A stretch of 64,000 nucleotides of DNA from Daucus carota subsp. sativus. Taxonomy: Eukaryota > Streptophyta > Magnoliopsida > Apiales > Apiaceae. This document shows, piece by piece, positions 46,891 to 64,000 of this stretch. The first letter of the stretch is position 1, and every line of letters begins with the position of its first letter. Under the pieces are notes generated by a model, which was not told the DNA's origin, ran no database searches, and saw only the letters and a list, made by a program, of their open reading frames with translations. The position numbers and the translations under genes were made by a program. The stretch covers positions 37,065,454 to 37,129,453 of the forward strand of contig NC_030389.2 in assembly GCF_001625215.2 (NCBI RefSeq), read 5' to 3'.

Positions 46891-47454
46891 CACCGTGTCA
46901 AAATATGGAAGGCCCGTGTTTTTTTTTGTTTTTTTTATAATGCAGGCTTATATGTTTTACAAATTAGTATCTGTTCTAATAATTCTCGGAAAGACCCGTG
47001 TTATTTAAGCACATAATATTTGTACACATACGTTTTTATTTTTTATTATATATTGATAATAATCCTTAATTGTAATATTTCTTTTTCTTAATTGTCATTA
47101 ATATTATCATTATATGTAAACTGATATCATATATTTATGTTAGTATCTTATTTTAAATTTATTAAATTATGTAACACAAAAAATAACTAAGCTACTCACA
47201 TGATTGACAGGTTTTATTCGATATTTTTTTATTTCAACTCCATGCTAATTTAAAATAGAACAGCATTCGTTTCAATAAACGAGCCCGTATATAAATTTAG
47301 CACATGACCTTTATTTATTTTAAATTCAATACTAATTTAAAATAAAACAGTCTTTTTTCAATAAATGAGCCCAAATATATAAATTTAGCACATCCCTTCT
47401 TTTTTTATTGGCATGCATATATAGGCAACGGATGGAGTTCAATTCTTTCATGTT
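46891..47454. other. AT-rich gene-free stretch
   Basis: No gene. Two similar segments (ATTCAATACTAATTTAAAATA-like, 47235-47400, each with ATAAA(C/T)GAGCCC) form a short direct repeat of about 110 bp. Confidence 0.5.
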
Positions 47455-47457
47455 TTA

Positions 47458-47757
47458 GAGCATCTTCAAAGAAGATTTGTAAAATTGTTAGCTGTAATCA
47501 TTAGCTATGTAAAATTTTTACTAACAGTGAAGATATGTGCTCCAAAGGGTTATGTATAATTCTGATTAGGTAAAATTATACATTATATTGATTCAACAAA
47601 TATAGCTCATCAAAAATGATTTTCTATATTTTTTTTTCTAAAAAGTGAATGGTTGGAGTGTTTTAAATTTTACATATTTTTTAAATATGCCAACTAGATG
47701 ACACATAGATGCCAAGTGGATGATATAGCTAACACGTTTACGCCCACCGAGATGCTC
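47458..47757. mobile_element. Tourist-like (PIF/Harbinger) MITE
   Basis: A 300-bp element with ends GAGCATCTTC / GAGATGCTC and the 3-bp target duplication TTA on both sides (47455-47457, 47758-47760). No coding capacity. Confidence 0.85.
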
Positions 47758-47760
47758 TTA

Positions 47761-48581
47761 TAAAGATTTTGCATAATTATTGGACGTATATCTGTGTCAT
47801 AGTATTAAAAATAAAAACAATATATATATAATACAAAATATTAAATATAAAATAAAATAAGTGACATCTGACATACATTATTTTTAGTTTGTAAATTAAT
47901 TGAGTAAAGAGTGAGTGATTAATGTGCGCACATACATTATGTGTTAAATGATCCTTAAAATGTCAGATCACATCCATATGATAACATGAAGAAATAGTCC
48001 ACGCATAACAGTTTTAAGCCTGATTACAATACCCTAAACTCTAAAGTCAGTTCTCAGTGACATGAAGGACCCGAATTTTTTATCATAGATAATTTTTAAA
48101 AAAAAGCTCAAGAGAAATTTTTCAAGAAAGAATATAAGAGATCTTTAAAGATAATTTTCACAAATTTCTTCTAAAAACTTCCTCCTTAGAAATAGAATGG
48201 CTAGGTGAGAAACTATTATTTATTACAAAAGAGTCATAACTACACTAAATAAGTTCTTAATAAAATATATTTATTTCTCTTATTTGATCTTCACTTCTCT
48301 CCTCTTTTTGTCATGAGTTAAGAACTAGCGGAAAGAACAGGCTAAGTATGCTATTAAAAACTTAGATTACGTAATTTTGTTTTAAAAATCTTTTCTTAAC
48401 ATTTGTTTCAGTTTTCTTAAAAAAACACTAAATAAATATATAAACTGTCAAGAAAAATATAAAAATTAACATATTTAGTGCAAAACAATCTTTATTAAAT
48501 GTTATTAAATGATTTTGTTACAAGTATAGGGTGAATATAACGCTGATTGGGTGGCTCGTCATTTTTTATATGAAATATTAT
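47761..48581. other. AT-rich gene-free stretch upstream of MMP C
   Basis: No gene or clear repeat was recognised. Confidence 0.5.
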
Positions 48582-48912
48582 GGGGTCGTTTTTGGCATAA
48601 CTTAAAATAAGGGATTATTATTTAAAAATGAGATGTAAATTATAAGCAAAAAGTATCTTTTATTTTTTGTATTTGGATAAAAAAATTTATGTTTACAACT
48701 TATTTAGTATAAAAATTATTAATATAATAATAAATTATTAAAAATTATTTTTTTGAGTGGTCCTCTACATTATTGTAAACTCAAATTTCAAAAATAAAAA
48801 TGAGTTACTAAAAAAATTATAATTTTCAACTTCTCGTTCTAACTCATACTTATAAGTAGTAATCTGAATAAGCTAACTTTCAAGTACAGAAGAAACTCAG
48901 CCAAACAGCCCC
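48582..48912. mobile_element. MITE with GGGGTCGTTTTTGGC / GCCAAACAGCCCC ends
   Basis: Terminal inverted repeats resemble those of 63584-63966 (GGGGCTGTTTGGC / GCCAAACGGCCCC), so both belong to one family. The interior also shares TTATAAG / ACTTATAA-type motifs. It lies immediately upstream of the MMP C TATA region and replaces the promoter sequence found in MMP A and B. A target duplication is not clear. Confidence 0.7.
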
Positions 48913-49011
48913 GTAACATTCCTTATTCAATCCTTATATATAGATATTCTTGGTAGCTAGCTTGTTATATCTTCTCAAGCAAATTAGGGCACAGCATTTT
49001 CAGGTGATATC

Positions 49012-50049
49012 ATGTATCTCTCTCTCTTCTTGCTCCTTCTGCTTGTTCCATCCAATGCTGAAAACCCTACACATAAAAAGCCACTTCTTGTTCCATCCAA
49101 CAAAAACCTTGAAATTAAAAAGCCTCTTATAGTTTCATCCAACTCAGAAAACCCAGAGTCACTTCATGTTACGTCCAATTCAGAAAACCTTGCAACTACA
49201 AAGCCCCAGCCTTTCAGTTTTCTAAATCATCTTAAAGGATGCAAAAAAGGGGGAAATTTAACAGGCATCCGTGAGCTGAAAAAATATCTGAACAAATTTG
49301 GATACCTCAACTATAAATCTACAAATGGATCACATGATAATGACCATTTTGATGAGATGCTTGATGCTGCTGTGAAGACCTACCAGGCCAACTATAATCT
49401 CAAGATTACCGGAATACTTGATTCTGAAACAATATCGAAGATGGCCATGCCACGGTGTGGATTCCCCGATATCATCAATGGGACTAATAGCATGACAAAG
49501 AAAATTCAGGGGCATCAACATCACGGTTCTACGAAACTCCATATAGTCGCTCATTACAGTTACTTAGGGGGCAGCTACAAATGGCCAGCTGGCAAGACTC
49601 GTCTTTATTACTGGTTCGAAACGCACATAACCTCCTCAAGTATCAAACAGGCTGTAGCGAGAGCATTCAACAGATGGGCTGCGGCCACACAATATTTCAC
49701 TTTCCAAGAAACTTTGAATTTCCAAAGCTCTGATCTGACAATTACTTTCTATAGAGGTGACCATGGGGATGGTTCTCCATTTGATGGTCCAGGAGGAATT
49801 CTCGCTCATGCATTTTACCCAACCGATGGAAGATTACACTTTGATGCAGATGAGCGGTTCTCCATAGGGGCTATCCCTAATTATATTGATCTGGAGAGTG
49901 TTGCTGTGCATGAAATTGGGCACCTTCTTGGACTTAGTCATAGCACCGTCCAAAATGCAATTATGTATCCAAGTATTCCTTATGGAGTGGTCAAAACTAA
50001 TCTTCAACCTGATGATATTCAAGGAATCAAAGCGCTCTATAACATCTAG
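49012..50049 (+). CDS. Matrix metalloproteinase C (secreted, M10A family)
   Basis: 345 aa from ATG 49012. The ATG used by MMP A and B is destroyed here (CAAATATGGCACAAC became CAAATTAGGGCACAG). The present ATG was out of frame in A, but extra bases in the CT-rich tract (TATCTCTCTCTCTTC) bring it into the MMP frame. The result, MYLSLFLLLLLVPSNAEN, is a good signal peptide. The rest is complete: SNSEN..KKP linker, propeptide, cysteine switch PRCGFPD, HGDGSPFDGPGGILAHAFYP region, HEIGHLLGLSH (His300, His304, His310), AIMYPS Met-turn and end GIKALYNI. An upstream TATA-like CTTATATATAGATATTC remains. It could be active if transcribed. Confidence 0.9.
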   Translation: MYLSLFLLLLLVPSNAENPTHKKPLLVPSNKNLEIKKPLIVSSNSENPESLHVTSNSENLATTKPQPFSFLNHLKGCKKGGNLTGIRELKKYLNKFGYLNYKSTNGSHDNDHFDEMLDAAVKTYQANYNLKITGILDSETISKMAMPRCGFPDIINGTNSMTKKIQGHQHHGSTKLHIVAHYSYLGGSYKWPAGKTRLYYWFETHITSSSIKQAVARAFNRWAAATQYFTFQETLNFQSSDLTITFYRGDHGDGSPFDGPGGILAHAFYPTDGRLHFDADERFSIGAIPNYIDLESVAVHEIGHLLGLSHSTVQNAIMYPSIPYGVVKTNLQPDDIQGIKALYNI

Positions 50050-50887
50050 ACGTGCTTTGTGCAGGCTTACAACATCTTGATGTTTGCATGTGTCATATAT
50101 ATATATTATCTATCTATGTTGAAGAGGGTGCAACATGAGACATTAGTGTTTTGTTGCCCTTTTCCAGGTGTGTTTTGTTTTGGGGCAAGGCCGGGAGGGT
50201 TTGTATTGTAGAAAAAAATTGAGAGGTTGGGATGATGGACGATGGATGTGCATGTTACTCTTGTATGTTTCTATTATTAAAATAAAATAACCTCTCTCTT
50301 TTAATTTTAATTTTATATTATATTATTATTAATACTAATTATATTCTATATATATTTTATGATTATTAAGAATTAATTAAGTTGAAAGTTTTAAAAAGCC
50401 CATCACAAAGAAGCTTACATAGGAACTAAAAGGTTTAGAAAATTGTGATTATTAAGAAGTCAAATAAAAATGTCTAAACTCATATAATTTTAATAAACAG
50501 ACAACAATAGTATTTTAATATTTTATAATACAAATGTCCTTTAAATGAACAAGTATGTTTGTATTTTTATTTGAAAAGAAAAATAATCAAAATGCAATTT
50601 CAAGTTGTGTTTTAAAATGCCGAAACACACACTTTCATCATCTGTTTACGTATTTGAAGAGAAGGTAATTAACTTGAAACTGTGTTTTTTCTCTTCAAAA
50701 CGCAATGTTACATTTTTGGTCTATCAGTTTTAATTTAACCAAAACACAACTTGAAATTATATTTTGACGTGATCACATACATTTAGGACATTATGTATTA
50801 ATATATTTTGACGTGATCACATACATTTAGGACATTATGTATTAAAATAGTTACACAAATCCTGTTTTCTCTTTTCGGAAACAAGGC
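50050..50887. other. 3' flank of MMP C
   Basis: Colinear with 8360-9136 (CAGGCTTACAACATCTTGATG, GGGATGATGGACGATGGATG). It contains a 54-bp tandem duplication near 50758-50845 (TATTTTGACGTGATCACATA repeated). No gene. Confidence 0.65.
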
Positions 50888-51105
50888 AAACTTTACTTAA
50901 GACTAAAGATAGGGGAATCATGGGCTCCGTGTTCCATAACTTTTGCAGAAGATGAAGATATCAATCACAAGGTTTAATTACATTAGCTTCACAGGGAAAT
51001 AGGGTTGGATTGTGGGGAAACCCGCAATTCTATTGCATACTTCTGACGGCGGAGACAGCTGGGAGCGAATTCCACTGAGTGCTAAATTACCTGGGAATAG
51101 TTAAG
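50888..51105 (+). pseudogene. HCF136: HCF136 exon fragment 2
   Basis: Second copy of the fragment at 9137-9356. It has further damage: an extra A in ATCACAAGGTTTAATTAC shifts the frame, and the GKEGW codon Glu is now TAG (GGGAAATAGGGTTGG). The remaining frame reads [20 protein letters not shown] and [11 protein letters not shown]. Confidence 0.85.
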
Positions 51106-52938
51106 ACCATCGGCATCAGCCTTGCCTATTATCTAACACTGAATGTAATGTCTGTGCCCCTTTGTTTTCGTATAATTGTATTCTGCTTTGGATATGGAGC
51201 TCAGCTTTTGTAGTTCTAATGTTTGAGAATAGTGTTATGCTTTAATCTTAGTTGTCATATGAGGCACAATGGTCCTCATAAATAATCATATCTCCTCCAC
51301 ATGCTTTAATCTTAGCTGAGTTTTAATGTCATTTTTCGCAAACTTTAAATTTGAACCAGGAAGATGATCTCGGTTGTTAACAGTTAAGAAGTCTAAGCCC
51401 CTATTTCCTTATGAATCTTGCATGGTTGTCAAACTATTTTTAGAACAATGGTAGAAGTATTAAGCTGTATGATCTATTCCACCTGAAATATAATGCTGTC
51501 GACCTTCAAGGTGAAAGCGAATTGTAATTAGCTACTAGAATATTTAAGGAACATTATTCTAAAGAATTTGTGGTGCTATTGTTTTTGGATTTTGTGATGA
51601 TTTTGGAGTGCTCTGTTATCCACTTCCTACCTGAATCACACAAGTAGGACTGTGATCTTATATGTTGGACAACTTAATAGCGGCCTCTTTATGAGAAAAT
51701 TTAAGGCCTAATAAGAAAACTGTCAAATAATTGATATTTTTTATCATTCCAATTTCTTGGTTTATCTGATCACCATTTCATGGCACCAGACTGGAACAAA
51801 AACTCAGTATCTACGTAGAAGTTCCCATACGTCAAGACAACTTGGAAAATGTTTTCTCATCGCTGTCATGTGTAGTCTGCTTAAACATCAAAATGCCGCC
51901 AGGTTCGAGTGAGGTTTCATAATAAATTGATTATTGTTCAGATACATTATAAAGATAGCAGTGTCATTATGTAGTGTTTTACATATATTTAGGTTGCAAA
52001 CGTACTGGAGTGGTTTTTGTAAACAGGCAAAGGTACTTTTAAACATAGGACAATCTAAAAATTATGTTCTGCAATGATGTGAATGACAAATGATATTAAT
52101 CAATGCAATCCATCGGTGTCTTGACGGATTCTTTACATATCCAATTTTCTTTTGTATATCTTGCTTAAATTCTTTATATTTCAAAATTTGTAAAAGTCAG
52201 GAAATTTCTACAATACTTCTTTCATCCCGATAGTAGAGCTCGCTGACTTTGTGCACGCAATTTAAAATCCGTTGATCTTAGCTACAAAATATATTTTTAA
52301 AATTTTATTTTTGCTAAATCTTTAATCAAAACAATGAGTTCTAAATATTATTCGAAATTATTAAAATGAGAAGAACAAATCATGAAATAATTATCTGATG
52401 TATAAATTCTTATTTGTAAGTGGTATCTTGTAAAGTAGATGAGTTTTATTTATGTTTTTTTACATAAATAGAAAGAAAAGGACAGCAAATTTAAGAAAGA
52501 AACGAACAGAAAAAATATCTCCAACAATATTATTTAAAATTGGTTTGTGATATCCACGGTGACTAAAGAAATCTATACTATACCTCTTTCTGGAGATATA
52601 AGTGATTAATTTGATATTTAACCCGAAAATTCAACTCGGTTCCCGACCGTCAGCCTCCACTGTAGCCACTGCGGTATGCTTAAATTTCAGCTCTCCAAGT
52701 CACTGTAACACTGTCATCACTCTACATTATATATTGCAAACGGATCGGTTCTGTTTGAACAAGTAAAAGTCTCCGTTTTGTGTACCAACAGAAGATGACA
52801 TGCATTTGCCTACGGAATTGTACCAACATTTACCTCTAATTTTTTAATTTATATCTACTTAATATTAATAGTTTCTTAACCCAAATATATAGACATTGTT
52901 ACTAGCTAGCTTGATACCTTGTATTTTCTCAGGCAGAT
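51106..52938. other. Spacer and 5' region of MMP D
   Basis: Colinear with 9357-11025. Includes a ~120-bp insertion relative to that copy near 52395-52540. A TATA-like AAATATATAGACATTG lies at about 52885 and a leader TATTTTCTCAGGCAGAT precedes the MMP D start. No other gene. Confidence 0.65.
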
Positions 52939-53877
52939 ATGGCACAACATTTTCATCTCATATCATGCATCTCTACCCTCTTCCTTCTCCTCCTTGTTCC
53001 ATCCAACTCTGAAAACCTCAAGGCCAAAAAACCGCGGCCTTTCGGGTTTCTGAACCATCTGCAGGGATGCAAGAAAGGGGAAAATCTAGCAGGTCTACGC
53101 GAGCTAAAACAATATTTAAGCAAATTCGGATACCTAAACTACAATTTTTCAAAAGGCCCCAAAAACGACGATTTTGATGAGGTTCTTGAGGCCGCTATGA
53201 AGAAGTACCAGGCCAACTACAATCTCAAGATCACAGGAACTCTTGATCCAGAAACATTATCAAAGATGGTGATGCCACGCTGTGGAGTGCCTGATATCAT
53301 CAATGGGACAACTAGGATGAAAAACACGAAAGCCAATCATCGACATCGAAACCACAGGCCTAAAAAGCTCCACACAGTCTCTCATTACAGTTTCATCCCA
53401 GGGTACCCTAGATGGCCAGCTGGGAAGACTCATCTCACCTACTGGTTTGATCTGACCACTACTCATCCTACTGCTATACCGCCTTTTGTCAGAGCATTCG
53501 ACAAATGGACCACGTTGACACAATATTTCAGTTTCGAAGAGACCTCAGATTACGAGGCCTCTGATATAAAGATTGGTTTTGAGCGTGGTGCGCATGGGGA
53601 TGGATCTTCTTTTGATGGTCAGGGAGGTGTTATTGCTCATGCTTTTGCGCCGACAGATGGGAGGTTTCATTGTGATGCCGATGAGTTGTGGTCTATAGGG
53701 GCTATTGAGGGTTATATGGATTTGGAGAGTGTGGCTTTGCATGAAATAGGGCACCTTCTTGGACTTGGTCATAGCTCGGTGGAAGATGCGATTATGTATC
53801 CGAGTATTCCTTCGGGGGTGGTGAAAGATTTGCATGCTGATGATATTGGAGGAATCAAAGCGCTCTATAATATCTAG
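52939..53877 (+). CDS. Matrix metalloproteinase D (secreted, M10A family)
   Basis: 312 aa, intronless. Signal peptide ends about LLVPSNSEN. Unlike A-C it lacks the repeated SNSEN..KKP linker and goes straight to KKPRPFGFLNHLQG. The propeptide has ELKQYLSKFGYLNY and the cysteine switch PRCGVPD (113-119). The catalytic domain includes AHGDGSSFDGQGGVIAHAFAP and the zinc site HEIGHLLGLGH (His268, Glu269, His272, His278). The Met-turn is AIMYPS and the end is GIKALYNI, with no GPI-type tail. Clearly a separate subtype from A-C and probably the ancestral form of the right-hand gene of the duplicated block. All active-site residues are present. Confidence 0.95.
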   Translation: MAQHFHLISCISTLFLLLLVPSNSENLKAKKPRPFGFLNHLQGCKKGENLAGLRELKQYLSKFGYLNYNFSKGPKNDDFDEVLEAAMKKYQANYNLKITGTLDPETLSKMVMPRCGVPDIINGTTRMKNTKANHRHRNHRPKKLHTVSHYSFIPGYPRWPAGKTHLTYWFDLTTTHPTAIPPFVRAFDKWTTLTQYFSFEETSDYEASDIKIGFERGAHGDGSSFDGQGGVIAHAFAPTDGRFHCDADELWSIGAIEGYMDLESVALHEIGHLLGLGHSSVEDAIMYPSIPSGVVKDLHADDIGGIKALYNI

Positions 53878-55370
53878 AAGCGGAAGTGAGGTGGATTATT
53901 CAAGAATCGAAGTCGATGTGACGTGGATCATTAAAGAATGGAATGAAATTTGTGTTCATGTGGATTTTAATTTGGAAGTTGGATGTGAAATGTGGTGTGT
54001 GCATGGTTCATCATATGATTGCTTATGTTGTATTTATATGTCTTGAGTGGGTGTAATATAAAAGCTTAAAATGTGTTGTTGCCCTTTTTTAGGTGCGCTT
54101 GGATTAGGTGTTACGCAAGGAGAGATTTAGGGGAGGAGAGGATGGGGAAGATTAGTGATGGACTTTACGAGTGCAAAGTTGCTTTGAAAATGCGTATATG
54201 CATTAGAAATATATCATAATAATTTTTACATTGACGATTAAATTGTCATATTTTAATGAATATTCAATTTAATATATACTGATTTATGGCTATAGACGGA
54301 TTTAAATATTTTTTACTTTAATATTTATTACAAATATAATTCTTTTTATTTGATTGCATTATCATGTTTGTAATATACGTATTTAAACTATTTTTGTTCT
54401 AATATAAAACTTTTGATGTATTAATATTTGATTCTATCTTAAATTTTGATTATTTTTTTCCTACAAAAATGTTTCCTTAAATACTTCTTATGATATTAAT
54501 TTATTTGAGAGTAATATATCTTATTTTAGTAAAAATATTATATTAAAGTTGTTTAATGATTTCTAATAAGACGAAAAAATATTTACGAAGAAATATTGTT
54601 TTAGTAATATATTTTATTTTAGTAAATTAATATATAATTAATATCAATTACTAGATTTAGTTCAATTAAAAATTATAGTTATTACATATAGAATAAGAGC
54701 TTTTTGTGATTATTTACTAGGAAATAAGAGCAAGTCTAATAATTTAATAAAACAAAGCCCTAAACTAAAATTTAAGATGTATATCTTAAGATATCCACTG
54801 TCTGTTTTATCATAACTTTAAGATATTGTTATACGAGAATTAAATTTTTTTTATTTAATAAAAAGTTTAGTTCTCTCTATTTCAACACATACTTCCTTTT
54901 ATTTTTTCTCTTCCCTCCAATAAAAATTTAAATATATTATTATTTTAATAATAAAATATAATTATGTATATTATGGGTTTCACATGTCAAAACAATGTTT
55001 GTAAATCGCGATAGCACCAGGACACTAGCACGTCCGGGGACTTGGTCCAAAGACATAAAATGCGCAAGGCCAGCCTCCAGAATAGTTTAGACGGGTCTAA
55101 TAGGGACGTGATCTTTTTTAAATATAGTTCCACCTACCATATCAAATTTATTGCTGGTTCTCGAAATGTTTAAAGGTTGAATACCGAATAATGTAAACTA
55201 AATGAAGTGTAATTCAAAGAATCTTACTTAGTTCGAGAATTTAATATTTTATTCATCGACTTGCTCTTGGATTAGAAGAAAAATAAAGATCATTTTGTTA
55301 AGCAAAGTCTTTACCATGTCAAAAATATGTTACAGTCGACAGTTATTTGGGCAACGAGATTTGGTATATC
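53878..55370. other. 3' flank of MMP D and downstream of the helicase
   Basis: A TGTTGTTGCCCTTTTTTAGG motif near 54075 recalls the 3' flank of the other MMPs. 54180-54990 is very AT-rich with no gene. 55134-55370 is the region also present at 14012-14260. Confidence 0.5.
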
Positions 55371-55797
55371 GGGTAGCACTCCATAACATACCCTCTTATA
55401 TGGAGTTACATAGCACACCATTATAAATATATACATAATATATATTCTATTATATTTTTTATGAAATATAATTGTAAATTTTGATTATTAAACTGAAAAC
55501 GAAGTTATACAATTTTTATATTCCAAAAATCATCTAAAATTATGCAATATCTCAATATGATTCTATAACAGAATAATAATCCTACAGAATTATTTTGTTG
55601 TAGAATCAATTTCAAAAATATACTTTTTTTAATCAAATTTTAAGTGTTAAATTACTTAAAATAGATATATTTTATAGTATTCTATATTAGAATCACGTTT
55701 TATATGTATTCTATAATTTAATTTATAATAAAATTGATGATTTATAATAGCGCACTATGTAACTCCATATAAGGAGTCTCTCTCTGGAATGTTGGTC
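55371..55797. mobile_element. Mutator-like MITE
   Basis: A 427-bp insertion flanked by the direct repeat TTGGTATATC (55361-55370 and 55798-55807). The paralogous copy near 14247-14262 has a single TTGGTATATC, proving the insertion. The ends share inverse TTATATGGAGTTACATAG / CTATGTAACTCCATATAA a little inside the termini. The 9-10-bp duplication suggests Mutator-like transposition. Confidence 0.85.
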
Positions 55798-56126
55798 TTG
55801 GTATATCATCTAAAAAATTGTCTTCCTGCATAAATTAAAATATACAGAGTTTCTAATCTTTTGAACAGTATTTAACTTTAAACTATTTTAGATGCTCTAT
55901 CTACAGATTACTCAAATCTTCAAAGATGTACAAAAATCCGCTGTTTAGAGATACAAATATAGAACAAACCACCATGTCTCCTTCAGTCGTAATATTTGGT
56001 ACTTAATGAATGTAAGAGGTATACAGAAGTCCAGAAGTCCGTCGTTTAGAGATACATATATTGAACAAACCACCATGCATCCTTCAGTCAGTAATATTTG
56101 GCGACTAAAGAAGATGTTTGAGAGAC

Positions 56127-63988
<7,862 letters not shown>

Positions 63989-64000
63989 ATTAAGATGCCA

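Overview
The window is nuclear DNA of a flowering plant, most likely a eudicot. It is AT-rich, its genes have introns, and it holds a Tat/Retand-type Ty3-gypsy retrotransposon, Helitrons, CACTA, hAT, Harbinger and Mutator-like elements, a plastid petD fragment, and a PRP16/CUV-type splicing helicase. I cannot name the species from sequence alone.

Layout, left to right. 1-3289 is the 3' part of a multi-exon Ptta/En-Spm transposase-like gene. 3574-8359 is the first copy (A) of a 4.6-kb duplicated segment ending in a secreted matrix metalloproteinase (MMP) gene. 9137-11283 holds an HCF136 exon fragment and a truncated MMP gene (A'). 12890-17000 holds a plastid petD insert, hAT and CACTA pieces and broken exons of the helicase gene. 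18476-23435 is copy B of the duplicated segment with its own MMP gene. 23436-34130 is a transposon graveyard: two related Helitrons in opposite orientation, a third Helitron, Stowaway and hAT pieces, and a 1.85-kb CACTA-type element with a 3-bp target duplication. 34134-46265 is a long palindromic foldback element split by a 10.67-kb Retand-like retrotransposon. 47458-48912 carries two MITEs. 49012-53877 holds MMP gene C, a second HCF136 fragment and MMP gene D. 56127 to the right edge is the 3' portion of the PRP16-type DEAH helicase gene on the minus strand.

The main structural message is that the order MMP - HCF136 fragment - MMP - helicase occurs twice: 7310-17000 (degenerate) and 49012-63050 (better preserved). 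The MMP genes have recombined. A and B are nearly identical until a breakpoint just before the zinc-binding motif, after which A follows C. A' starts like D and switches to A/C-like sequence. MMP C has lost the ancestral start codon but has a usable ATG in another frame that restores a signal peptide.

The most unusual single object is the retrotransposon. It has gag-protease and reverse transcriptase-RNase H-integrase on the minus strand. On the plus strand it carries a three-exon antisense gene with its own TATA box, plus an array of hairpin-forming tandem repeats next to the 3' LTR. LTRs differ at roughly 2% of sites by eye and the 5-bp target duplication is perfect, so the insertion looks young, although pol carries one in-frame stop.
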